DNA of 5,261 bases from CAYSWH01 sp964434775 (GTDB lineage: Bacteria > Patescibacteriota > JACMRA01). The position numbers were made by a program, and so were the translations under genes. Every line of letters starts with the position of its first letter. The stretch's first letter is position 1. Shown one piece after another: positions 1 to 5,261 of the stretch. The notes below the pieces were generated by a model. The model worked only from the letters and a program-made list of their open reading frames with translations, was not told the origin of the DNA and searched no databases. Location of the stretch: contig CAYSWH010000058.1 of NCBI GenBank assembly GCA_964434775.1, positions 1 through 5,261 of the forward strand. Direction: 5' to 3'.

Positions 1-528
1 CCTGATATTAGTAGAGGACAGGCTTATCAAGATCATCCAATTCCAATCGGTCATCATCAAACTATTTCTCAACCCTATATTGTAGCTAAAATGTGCCAAC
101 TGCTAGAGTTAACAGAAGATGATAAGGTTTTAGACATTGGTACGGGTTCAGGCTATGAAGCTGCTGTTTTAAGCCGAATAGTTAGAAGCGTGATCGGCAT
201 AGAAATTCAACCAGAATTAGCCAAACAAGCTAAAAACAGCATTCAAGAATTAGATTATGACAATATTACTATTGTAGTCGGTGATGGCAGGGATGGTTAT
301 CCACCCCAATCTCCTTACGATGCCATCAAATCAGCTGCATCTAGTAAGGACATCCCCCAAGAATGGAGAAGACAGCTTAAATCAGGCGGCAGAATTGTGG
401 CGCCTATTCAAAGAGGCTTAAGTCAAAGATTAGTGGTTTATAAGAAGGTAAACAACAAATTCAAAACAGAGGAGCATAATTTGGTTAGATTTGTGAACCT
501 TAAAAAAGGCAATAACTGCTATAATTAA
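1..528 (+). CDS. pcm: Protein-L-isoaspartate O-methyltransferase, 5'-truncated by window edge
   Basis: The frame is open from base 1, so the gene begins upstream; 175 codons are visible and, against a usual length of about 205-215 residues, roughly 35-45 N-terminal residues are missing. The ATG at 91 is internal, because the bases before it encode the diagnostic family motif IPIGHHQTISQPYIVA (nt 40-87). Next come the class I SAM-binding loop VLDIGTGSGY (127-156), the acidic end of strand 2 in GIEIQPELA, the GDG motif (near 283-291), PYDAI (near 313-327) and QLKSGGRIVAPI (373-408). The C-terminal VRFVNL resembles the family ending (VRFVPL). The enzyme uses S-adenosylmethionine to methylate L-isoaspartyl residues in damaged proteins, starting their repair in the cytoplasm. 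The strand-4 segment reads YDAIKSAAS where E. coli Pcm has YDAIIVTAA, a charged residue in a normally hydrophobic strand. The membrane enzyme gene starts 3 bases after the TAA, so the two are probably co-transcribed. Confidence 0.93.
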   Translation, partial: PDISRGQAYQDHPIPIGHHQTISQPYIVAKMCQLLELTEDDKVLDIGTGSGYEAAVLSRIVRSVIGIEIQPELAKQAKNSIQELDYDNITIVVGDGRDGYPPQSPYDAIKSAASSKDIPQEWRRQLKSGGRIVAPIQRGLSQRLVVYKKVNNKFKTEEHNLVRFVNLKKGNNCYN

Positions 529-531
529 TTT

Positions 532-1311
532 ATGAACTACTTACTGAGCAATCTCTTACTAAGTTTTACAATATCTTTAGGCATCAATCTATTCTTTTTT
601 ATTTTTGCTGTTTTTTTTAAAACTGACAAACTAACAGATTTCACCTATGGCTTAAGTTTTGCCATTCTAGCCTTATTTCTATTGTTATTTAGATCTGATC
701 TCTTACCACAACAAATCCTAGTCACATTGCTAGTAGTCATCTGGGCTGTAAGATTAGTTTCCTACTTATTAATCAGAATTTTAAAAATCAAAAAAGATTC
801 CAGGTTTGATGAGATTAGAGAGCAGCCACTTAAATTTCTTCAATTCTGGTTGCTGCAGGGAATAAGCGTTTGGCTCATCTCCATCCCTGTAATTAATATT
901 TTAATCACTAACCAAAGCTATCAATCCGGACTGTTATTAATCATAGGATCTTTGATCTGGTTGGTAGGTCTAATTATTGAAACTGTGGCTGATATTCAAA
1001 AATTTGAATTTAAAAATAATCCCAAAAACAAAGGTCGGTGGATTCAGTCGGGCTTATGGAAGTACTCTCGTCATCCCAATTATTTTGGAGAAATGCTTGT
1101 TTGGTGGGGAATTTATACATTGAGCTTATCACTGGGACTCAATCAAGCCTGGTGGACAATAATTGGACCGATCCATATCACTTTTTTACTTAGATTTGTG
1201 ACTGGGGTTCCACCTTTAGAAAAACGCTATGACAAAAGATATGAGGATAATGAGGAGTATCAGCAATATAAACAAGAATCAAATTTATTGGTGCCGGTTA
1301 AGTTGAAGTGA
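532..1311 (+). CDS. DUF1295 family membrane protein (steroid 5-alpha-reductase-like)
   Basis: This complete 259-residue gene encodes a polytopic membrane protein with about six or seven hydrophobic segments (roughly residues 4-29, 38-55, 61-83, 102-124, 132-150, 185-203, 205-222). It carries the hallmarks of the DUF1295 (PF06966) branch of the steroid 5-alpha-reductase/isoprenylcysteine methyltransferase-like superfamily: TDKLTDFTYG (31-40), an Arg-containing helix WAVRLVSYLL (71-80), KKDSRFDEIRE (87-97), ADIQKFEFK (153-161), the signature WKYSRHPNYFGEMLVWWG (176-193), and a C-terminal PPLEKRYDKRYE followed by YQQYKQ. Related enzymes reduce or methylate lipid-like substrates using a cofactor bound near the RHPNYFGE region, but the substrate of bacterial DUF1295 proteins is not established, so I assign none. 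It starts 3 bases after the pcm stop with no good Shine-Dalgarno, consistent with translational coupling. It ends in TGA at the normal family C-terminus. Confidence 0.93.
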   Translation: MNYLLSNLLLSFTISLGINLFFFIFAVFFKTDKLTDFTYGLSFAILALFLLLFRSDLLPQQILVTLLVVIWAVRLVSYLLIRILKIKKDSRFDEIREQPLKFLQFWLLQGISVWLISIPVINILITNQSYQSGLLLIIGSLIWLVGLIIETVADIQKFEFKNNPKNKGRWIQSGLWKYSRHPNYFGEMLVWWGIYTLSLSLGLNQAWWTIIGPIHITFLLRFVTGVPPLEKRYDKRYEDNEEYQQYKQESNLLVPVKLK

Positions 1312-1448
1312 TGCCTCCGCTTGCCTGCCTGCCGGCAAGCAGGGATTTACTGCTCACATTACTGTGTAATGTTCCCAGCATTACTCGGGTGCTCGTTCTT
1401 AACAGAACTCGCACTCGACGGCACGACTGTTCTTACAAATCATGAACA
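1312..1448. other. GC-richer intergenic segment with serial hairpins, no convincing gene
   Basis: The segment between the DUF1295 stop and the terminator is clearly richer in G and C than the genes around it and contains several inverted repeats. Hairpin 1 is GCTTGCC/GGCAAGC (1319-1325 with 1334-1340). Hairpin 2 is ACATTAC-TGT-GTAATGT (1356-1372), enclosed by GGGA (1342-1345) pairing with TCCC (1373-1376). Hairpin 3 is GTTCT-TAAC-AGAAC (1395-1408), extended across a 2x2 mismatch by eight more pairs including one G-T (1385-1392 with 1411-1418). A weaker TGTTC/GAACA (1428-1432 with 1444-1448) follows. The series suggests a structured RNA or a dispersed intergenic repeat; I recognise no named RNA family. 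An open frame with no good start runs through it (see rejected items). Confidence 0.55.
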
Positions 1449-1454
1449 TCAATA

Positions 1455-1483
1455 AAAAACCAGCTTTTGGCTGGTTTTTATTT
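1455..1483. terminator. Bidirectional rho-independent terminator
   Basis: A perfect 10-bp inverted repeat, AAAAACCAGC (1455-1464) and GCTGGTTTTT (1470-1479), encloses the 5-base loop TTTTG. The A-rich left arm and T-rich right arm provide a U tract on either strand (T5 ATTT on +, T6 ATTG on -). It sits 5 bases past the tRNA-Gln 3' end on the minus strand and downstream of the pcm-DUF1295 operon on the plus strand, so it probably ends both converging transcripts. Confidence 0.88.
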
Positions 1484-1484
1484 G

Positions 1485-1555
1485 ATGCCCCGCTTGGATT
1501 CGAACCAAGATAAACAGCTTCAAAGGCTGTTGTCCTGCCATTAGACGACGGGGCA
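1485..1555 (-). tRNA. tRNA-Gln (anticodon UUG)
   Basis: Read on the minus strand, a complete cloverleaf folds. The acceptor is TGCCCCG/CGGGGCA, followed by U8; the D arm is GTCT-AATGGCA-GGAC with G18G19; the anticodon arm is ACAGC-CTTTGAA-GCTGT with T33 and anticodon TTG; the variable loop is TTAT; the T arm is CTTGG-TTCGAAT-CCAAG. The anticodon reads CAA (and CAG by wobble) glutamine codons. The first pair U1-A72 is the weak pair typical of bacterial tRNA-Gln. No CCA is encoded (TCAAAT follows the acceptor stem), so it must be added by a nucleotidyltransferase. The base at the discriminator position is U, where glutamine tRNAs usually carry a purine. A possible -10 (TAAAAT, minus strand 1571-1566) lies just upstream; the convergent terminator lies just downstream. 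Confidence 0.95.
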
Positions 1556-1580
1556 GAGGCTTTTTATTTTAACAAATTAC

Positions 1581-1623
1581 TAAAAATAATTCACGTCTCG
1601 GAATTTAAATCGGAATTTAGACG
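1581..1623 (-). terminator. Possible weak intrinsic terminator after the YibE/F-NYN operon
   Basis: On the minus strand CGTCT and AGACG can pair around a 20-base loop that itself holds AAAT-TCCG-ATTT, and the stem is followed by the T-rich run GAATTATTTTTA. The stem is short and the loop large, so this is a weak candidate. Read-through into the tRNA-Gln gene, ending at the strong terminator beyond it, is equally possible. Confidence 0.25.
1598..1621. repeat. Tandem 12-bp direct repeat
   Basis: TCGGAATTTAAA (1598-1609) is followed immediately by TCGGAATTTAGA (1610-1621), 11 of 12 bases identical. The pair is embedded in CGTCT (1594-1598) and AGACG (1619-1623), which are inverted copies. It lies in the short spacer between the NYN gene stop and the tRNA. 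Confidence 0.7.
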
Positions 1624-1628
1624 CATCG

Positions 1629-1652
1629 ACCAAACTTATACAACCAAACTTA
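1629..1652. repeat. Short direct repeat ACCAAACTTA x2
   Basis: ACCAAACTTA occurs at 1629-1638 and again at 1643-1652, a 14-base period. The second copy includes the NYN stop codon (1650-1652 on the minus strand), so this may be a small duplication at the gene's 3' end. Confidence 0.6.
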
Positions 1653-2159
1653 CCGACCAATTAAATATTTTTTCTTGTCCTCAGACAGGTCAATAAACTC
1701 ATCAGTTTCATCAAGCAATCTTTTGCTGGTTGTTTGTTTAAAAGCCATTACTTCAGTTCTGCGACCATGACCTCTTAAATATTCAAGCAGGTCAACGTAA
1801 TCACCATCGCCCGAAACAATTACAGCCGTATCAAGCATTGGCATCAAGCGGACCACATCAATGGCTAAGCCCACGTCCCAATCTCCTTTTTTAGCACCGC
1901 TTTTAAAAATTTGCAAAAGCTTAGTTCGAACTTCATAACCCAGCTCTTCTAAAACATTAATGAAGTCCTTTTCTTTGGCTTCCTCAGTCTCAATGACATA
2001 AGCAAAAGCTCTAATTAGTTTACGTCCAGCTACTGCCGTTTTCATGACTTGTTTGAAATCAACATTAGTGTTGTACAAACCCTGAGCAGACATATACATG
2101 TTGGACACATCAATAAAAATTCCAACTCGTTGCTCTGGATGTTTGACAGATTTTTTCAT
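1650..2159 (-). CDS. NYN domain protein (LabA/DUF88-like), putative ribonuclease
   Basis: This 169-residue protein is essentially a single NYN (PIN-like) domain. The conserved acidic sites are visible: IFIDVSNMY (14-22, Asp17 and Asn20), KKGDWDVGLAIDV (90-102, Asp93, Asp95 and Asp101), and VSGDGDYVDLLEYL (115-128, Asp118 and Asp120). GHGRRTEVMAF (130-140) and a C-terminal DETDEFIDLSED follow, as usual in LabA/DUF88-type proteins. Members of the fold are metal-dependent RNA-cleaving enzymes; with all acidic positions present, catalytic activity is likely, but the RNA target cannot be read from sequence. There is no signal peptide or membrane segment, so it should be cytoplasmic. A strong AAAGGAG (minus strand, 2169-2163) sits 3 bases before the ATG, fixing the start. 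It is the second gene of an operon, 23 bases after the YibE/F gene. No extra RNA-binding or helix-turn-helix domain is fused. Confidence 0.9.
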   Translation of the reverse strand: MKKSVKHPEQRVGIFIDVSNMYMSAQGLYNTNVDFKQVMKTAVAGRKLIRAFAYVIETEEAKEKDFINVLEELGYEVRTKLLQIFKSGAKKGDWDVGLAIDVVRLMPMLDTAVIVSGDGDYVDLLEYLRGHGRRTEVMAFKQTTSKRLLDETDEFIDLSEDKKKYLIGR

Positions 2160-2162
2160 AAT

Positions 2163-2169
2163 CTCCTTT
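2163..2169 (-). promoter_or_regulatory. Shine-Dalgarno of the NYN gene
   Basis: AAAGGAG on the minus strand lies in the 23-base gap after the YibE/F stop and ends 3 bases before the NYN start codon. The spacing is short but the match to anti-SD is strong. It contrasts with the operon's first gene, which has no clear site. Confidence 0.75.
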
Positions 2170-2182
2170 AATTAATTCTTAT

Positions 2183-3298
2183 TTATTTTATCAAATTAGT
2201 TAATTCTTTGCTCTTAGCAACAGCTGCTGCCAAAAAAGTAGTCAAGGGGGCAGCAAAAATTAGGCCGATAGAACCGATTAAAGTTCTAATTATTTCTTCA
2301 GCTATTATCTCCTGATTCAAAATATAAGCAATGGGCTGAGGATTATTGACAAACAACAGCAGTAAAGGCAGAGCTGAGCCAGCATAAACCAAAACTAAGG
2401 TATTGACCATACTGGCAATATGATCTTGGCCAATCTTCATTGCTTTTTGATACAATTTTTTAAGATTAAAATCGGGATTATCTTGATTCATTTGAAAAAC
2501 AAAAGCTGACTGAGAAATTGTAATATCATCTAAAGTCCCCAGCAACCCAATAATCAGCCCTGCTAAGAGCAGCCCTTGAATATTTAAAGAACCTTGCTGC
2601 TCCACATTAAGCAAACCAGCCTCTTCGCTAGCAAAACCAGTTAAATGAGCGTTGTTAACAAAAGTCACAGCCAGGAAAATAGACAAAAGCAGGGTTAAGA
2701 CTGTTCCTCCTACAGCCACATGAGTTTTTTTATTCCAGCCATGAGATAAATAAAAACTGACTGGAATAATAATGACAGCAGTTAGCAAGGATGCAGTAAC
2801 TGGCTGCCAGCCTTTGACTAAAAGCGGTAGCATTATTTGAAAAATTACTCCGAAACTAATTAACAACGAAAATATCGCTCTCAACCCCTTTAGTTTGCTC
2901 ACAGCTAGAACCGCTGCCACAAAAATCAGGGCAATAATAACTAAAGCGGGAGTGCGGTTACGATCAGTGATCACATACTGAATTTTATCTGTATCTGACT
3001 CAGGTCCATTGGGGACAACCCTTACCCAAACCTTGTCTCCAGGCTCATATTTAACAAAACTAGCTCCAATCTGGCCGTCATGCCTGATTTCAACTATTTG
3101 CTCCGGCAGCTTAACGGTTAAAACTTGAAAATCAATTTGTTGATCAAGCATCTCTTCTTGACCCTGTTCTTTGATTTCAGCCACTTCGCCTTGAAAAACT
3201 TGGGCCAAGTCTTGAGCTTGTGCCTGTGCCTGAACTGGAGCTACTGCTATAGCTAGAACCCCCATAGCTAAAATAAAATGTTTAATGATTTTTTTCAT
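2183..3298 (-). CDS. YibE/F-family membrane protein with signal peptide
   Basis: This 371-residue protein opens with a signal peptide (MKKIIKHF, hydrophobic core 8-20, likely cleavage after PVQA at 24). A soluble, probably extracytoplasmic beta-rich domain (about 30-115, with YEPGDKVWVRV at 84-94) follows, then about seven membrane segments (near 117-134, 140-160, 166-185, 193-214, 239-254, 295-317, 335-360). The membrane half matches the YibE/F family (PF07907): GLLGTLDDITISQ (251-263), QDHIASMVNTLVLVYAG (291-307) and a final GLIFAAPLTTFLAA (345-358). YibE/F proteins are widespread in low-GC bacteria; their activity is not firmly established, though a transport role is often assumed. The ATG at 3298 is chosen because it gives an intact signal peptide, although no good Shine-Dalgarno precedes it (TTTAGAA). 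It is the first gene of the operon with the NYN protein and is divergent from pepF. A QAQAQAQ run marks the mature N-terminus. Confidence 0.9.
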   Translation of the reverse strand: MKKIIKHFILAMGVLAIAVAPVQAQAQAQDLAQVFQGEVAEIKEQGQEEMLDQQIDFQVLTVKLPEQIVEIRHDGQIGASFVKYEPGDKVWVRVVPNGPESDTDKIQYVITDRNRTPALVIIALIFVAAVLAVSKLKGLRAIFSLLISFGVIFQIMLPLLVKGWQPVTASLLTAVIIIPVSFYLSHGWNKKTHVAVGGTVLTLLLSIFLAVTFVNNAHLTGFASEEAGLLNVEQQGSLNIQGLLLAGLIIGLLGTLDDITISQSAFVFQMNQDNPDFNLKKLYQKAMKIGQDHIASMVNTLVLVYAGSALPLLLLFVNNPQPIAYILNQEIIAEEIIRTLIGSIGLIFAAPLTTFLAAAVAKSKELTNLIK

Positions 3299-3324
3299 TT
3301 CTAAATAAATTTAAATCTAGATAA

Positions 3325-3356
3325 ATTCTAACATTATCTGGCTGGTTCGTTTACAA
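3325..3356 (-). promoter_or_regulatory. Predicted promoter of the YibE/F-NYN operon
   Basis: On the minus strand TGTTAGAAT (3333-3325) is an extended -10 (TGn plus TAGAAT). The best -35-like hexamer, TTGTAA (3356-3351), lies 20 bases away, longer than ideal, so the extended -10 probably carries the recognition. The start would be near 3318, leaving a leader of about 20 bases. Confidence 0.4.
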
Positions 3357-3357
3357 T
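3328..3357 (+). promoter_or_regulatory. Predicted pepF promoter, leaderless transcript
   Basis: TACAAT (3352-3357), 5 of 6 matches to the -10 consensus, is preceded after 18 bases by CTAACA (3328-3333), 4 of 6 matches to the -35. Only seven bases, AGAAACT, separate the -10 from the pepF ATG, so transcription should start at or next to the start codon. No Shine-Dalgarno is present, which agrees with a leaderless mRNA. The -35 overlaps the opposing operon's -10, and the -10 overlaps its -35-like box. Confidence 0.45.
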
Positions 3358-3364
3358 AGAAACT

Positions 3365-5161
3365 ATGACAGACTCTCAACCCAACCCTAAAACCCAAACT
3401 CAAACCAAATGGCGCCTTGACCTATTATATGACTCTGCTCAGGATCCGCAAATCCAAATTGACTTGAAAAAATATGAGAAAAAGCGCCGAGAATTCGCTG
3501 TAAAATACAAAAACAGAACAGATTATTTAAAGGAGGAAGATAAGCTCTTAACCGTCCTTAGGGAATACGAAAAATTAGTTGAGGAGCTAAGCGGGGCTCG
3601 ACCACTAATGTATTTTCGCTATTTAACCGCTTTGGAGTCTGGTGATAAAAAAGCCCAAGGCCAGTTAAATCATATTACCAATCAAATTACTCAAGCTAAA
3701 AACCATTTGACCTTTTTTCCCATTCAACTGGGCAAAATAACGCCTGACAAGCAGCAACAGTTTTTACAATCTAACAAACTAAAAAAATATCATTATTTGC
3801 TTCAAAGGAGATTCGATTTGGCCAAATATGATCTGGGGGAGAAGGAAGAACAGATCATTAACCTGACCGATCAAACCAGCTATCAAATGTGGGTTCAGGG
3901 AGTAGAGAACAGCTTAAGTCAAAAAACAGTTAAATACAAAGAGCAAGATCTGCCTTTATCTGAAGCACAACAAAAAATCGCTGAATTAAAAACTGAACCC
4001 AGAAGAAAACTTCATCGACAGGTAATGCGAACAGCGGCCGAACTAAATGAGTTTGCTGAAAATGAAATTAATGCTATTATCACTCACAAAAAAATCGAGG
4101 ATGATCTTCGTGGTTTTGACCAGCCATATGATTCGACTTTGATCTCAAGTGAAAACGATGAGCAGATTGTACTCAACCTAGTAAATGTAGTCAGCCAAAA
4201 CTATGACTTAGCGCACAGATTTTATCAGCTCAAAGCCAAGCTTTTAAACTTAGATAAATTAAACTATGCTGATCGGGCTGCTAAATTGGATAAATTTAAT
4301 CAAAAATATTCTTTTGATCAGACTGTTAACCTGGTTCGCTCTACTTTTACTGAGCTTGACCCAGAATTCTCTGAGATATTTGATAATATGCTCGAAAAAG
4401 GCCAGATTGACGCTTTTCCTCAAAAAGGCAAGGTTAGTGGGGCTTTCTGCTCAAGTTCAATCAATAATCCAACTTTTGTCTTACTCAATCACACTGATGA
4501 TTTCAACTCTGTCACTACCTTGGGACACGAGCTGGGCCACGCCATTCATTCTGAACTAAGTAAAAGCCAGCCAGTGATTTATCAATCATATTCAACCAGC
4601 ACAGCTGAAACAGCCAGCACTTTTTTTGAACAGTTTGTTTTTGAAAAGCTGATAGCAGATTTTAGTCCAGAACAAAAAATCATAGCCCTGCACAACAAAA
4701 TTCAAGATGATATTAATACCGTTTTTAGACAAATTGCTTTATTTCAGTTTGAACAAGAGTTGCATCAACAAATTAAAGAAGAAGGCTATTTATCGAGCCA
4801 ACAGATTGGTCAACTCTTAAATAAACACAGCCAAAACTATTTAGGGCCACAATTTGAATTAACTGATTTAGATGGCAACTTTTATATCTTGTGGTCTCAT
4901 ATTCGGTATTATTTCTACACCTATACTTATGCTTATGGCAATCTGATTAGCCATGCTTTAGCCCAGAAAGTAAAACAGGATTCAAATTATATCCAGCAGG
5001 TTAAGCAGTTTTTAAAGGCCGGGGGAAGCGACAGCCCTAAAAATATTTTTAAGAAAATTGGAATTGATCTAGAACAGCCTAACTTTTTTGAACAAGGATT
5101 AAAACAAATCAAAGAGGATATAGATAGGCTGGAGGAGTTGAAAATTCAGAATTTTTCATAA
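3365..5161 (+). CDS. pepF: Oligoendopeptidase F, M3 family zinc metallopeptidase
   Basis: This complete 598-residue protein has the length usual for PepF (about 600). The N-terminal two thirds is helical and charged, as in M3 peptidases, where it forms the wall of the substrate channel. Around the active site are KGKVSGAFC (354-362), TFVLLNHTDDFNSVTTLGHELGHAIH with the zinc site H388-E389-L390-G391-H392, and STAETASTFFEQFVFE, in which Glu415 is the probable third ligand, 27 residues after the first His (28 in typical PepF as I recall it). The Tyr-rich stretch HIRYYFYTYTYAYG (512-525) supplies the substrate-binding tyrosines of the family. The C-terminus has the expected GGSDSPKNIFKKIGID followed by FFEQGL. 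It should cleave short peptides in the cytoplasm; no signal peptide is present. Every catalytic residue is intact. It is monocistronic from its own promoter as far as visible; no terminator is seen after it. Confidence 0.96.
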   Translation: MTDSQPNPKTQTQTKWRLDLLYDSAQDPQIQIDLKKYEKKRREFAVKYKNRTDYLKEEDKLLTVLREYEKLVEELSGARPLMYFRYLTALESGDKKAQGQLNHITNQITQAKNHLTFFPIQLGKITPDKQQQFLQSNKLKKYHYLLQRRFDLAKYDLGEKEEQIINLTDQTSYQMWVQGVENSLSQKTVKYKEQDLPLSEAQQKIAELKTEPRRKLHRQVMRTAAELNEFAENEINAIITHKKIEDDLRGFDQPYDSTLISSENDEQIVLNLVNVVSQNYDLAHRFYQLKAKLLNLDKLNYADRAAKLDKFNQKYSFDQTVNLVRSTFTELDPEFSEIFDNMLEKGQIDAFPQKGKVSGAFCSSSINNPTFVLLNHTDDFNSVTTLGHELGHAIHSELSKSQPVIYQSYSTSTAETASTFFEQFVFEKLIADFSPEQKIIALHNKIQDDINTVFRQIALFQFEQELHQQIKEEGYLSSQQIGQLLNKHSQNYLGPQFELTDLDGNFYILWSHIRYYFYTYTYAYGNLISHALAQKVKQDSNYIQQVKQFLKAGGSDSPKNIFKKIGIDLEQPNFFEQGLKQIKEDIDRLEELKIQNFS

Positions 5162-5166
5162 ATTCT

Positions 5167-5195
5167 TTGCCTATTTAGCAAGTTTAAATTATAAT
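5167..5195 (+). promoter_or_regulatory. Sigma70-type promoter upstream of the last gene
   Basis: TTGCCT (5167-5172) and a perfect TATAAT (5190-5195) are separated by 17 bases, the optimal spacing. The start would fall near 5202, giving a leader of about 33 bases. The imperfect palindrome TGATA-AA-TATCA (5197-5208) covers the predicted start and might be an operator, although such AT-rich palindromes are common by chance here. Confidence 0.6.
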
Positions 5196-5223
5196 TTGAT
5201 AAATATCATAATAAAGGTTTTAT

Positions 5224-5230
5224 AAAGGAA
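5224..5230 (+). promoter_or_regulatory. Shine-Dalgarno before the 3'-edge gene
   Basis: AAAGGAA is followed after 4 bases by the ATG at 5235. This normal site supports a genuine start there. Confidence 0.65.
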
Positions 5231-5234
5231 ATTT

Positions 5235-5261
5235 ATGAAATCAATTTTCCATCAATATCCT
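5235..5261 (+). CDS. Start of an unidentified gene, cut by window edge
   Basis: Nine codons, MKSIFHQYP, run open to the window end. The call rests on the upstream promoter with optimal spacing and on the Shine-Dalgarno at the right distance. Too little is visible to name a product; the MKSIF start is not by itself evidence for a signal peptide. Confidence 0.6.

Noticed and set aside
91..528. ATG at 91 as the true start of the methyltransferase.
   Set aside because: The 30 codons before it are open and encode the conserved GHHQTISQPYIVA motif of the family, so the real start is upstream of the window.
1385..1418. Hairpin with GTTCTTAAC considered as an integron attC-like recombination site.
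   Set aside because: It lacks the paired RYYYAAC/GTTRRRY core sites and the asymmetric bulges, and no integrase or cassette array is visible.
1312..1448. Possible CRISPR array or repeat cluster.
   Set aside because: There are no regularly spaced identical repeats; the repeats seen are inverted pairs of different sequence, and no cas gene is present.
1309..1455. TGA of the DUF1295 gene followed by a hairpin and 47 further open codons to TAA at 1453, suggesting selenocysteine, read-through or TGA recoding.
   Set aside because: The protein already ends at the normal family C-terminus. The extension is unusually Cys-rich (five in the first 27 residues), has no recognisable domain, and coincides with the hairpin-rich segment, where high GC makes stops rare. 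No other TGA in the window needs recoding.
4266..4559. A 97-codon open frame on the + strand inside pepF.
   Set aside because: It is an out-of-frame overlap of the pepF zinc-site region with no RBS and low-complexity Leu/Ile-rich translation; a shadow of the real gene.
5162..5190. Possible terminator after pepF (TTGC/GCAA around CTATTTA).
   Set aside because: Only four or five pairs can form, with no following T tract; the bases are better explained by the promoter.

Overview
This AT-rich window carries compact bacterial genes read with the standard code: TGA and TAA both serve as stops. The gene content (a short Pcm-type methyltransferase, a DUF1295 membrane enzyme, a YibE/F membrane protein beside a NYN-domain protein, and an M3 oligopeptidase), the low GC, tight packing, simple promoters and a tRNA without encoded CCA suggest a Patescibacteria (CPR)-like or other low-GC bacterium. 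That placement is inference; no phylogenetic marker is present. TGA ends the DUF1295 gene where that family normally ends, which argues against codes that reassign TGA.

Layout. 1-1311 (+): the 3' part of a protein-L-isoaspartate O-methyltransferase gene, then, 3 bases after its stop, a DUF1295 (steroid 5-alpha-reductase-like) integral membrane enzyme. 1312-1484: no convincing gene, but a GC-richer stretch of successive hairpins ending in a bidirectional intrinsic terminator. 1485-1555 (-): tRNA-Gln(UUG). 1556-1649: AT-rich spacer with two short tandem direct repeats and a possible weak terminator. 1650-3298 (-): a two-gene operon, YibE/F-family membrane protein first and a NYN (LabA/DUF88-like) putative ribonuclease second. 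3299-3364: a 66-bp divergent intergenic region in which the two predicted promoters overlap. 3365-5161 (+): a complete oligoendopeptidase F (M3 family zinc metallopeptidase), apparently with a leaderless mRNA. 5162-5261: a clear sigma70-type promoter, a Shine-Dalgarno sequence and the first nine codons of another + strand gene cut by the window edge.

How the genes relate. Pcm (repair of damaged aspartyl residues) and PepF (peptide breakdown) are both protein-maintenance or recycling functions but are not in one transcript. The YibE/F-NYN pair is the most suggestive functional link: a secreted or membrane YibE/F protein co-transcribed with a predicted cytoplasmic PIN-like nuclease. I see no CRISPR array, transposase, phage gene or defence island. 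The least explained part is the folded non-coding segment 1312-1448.
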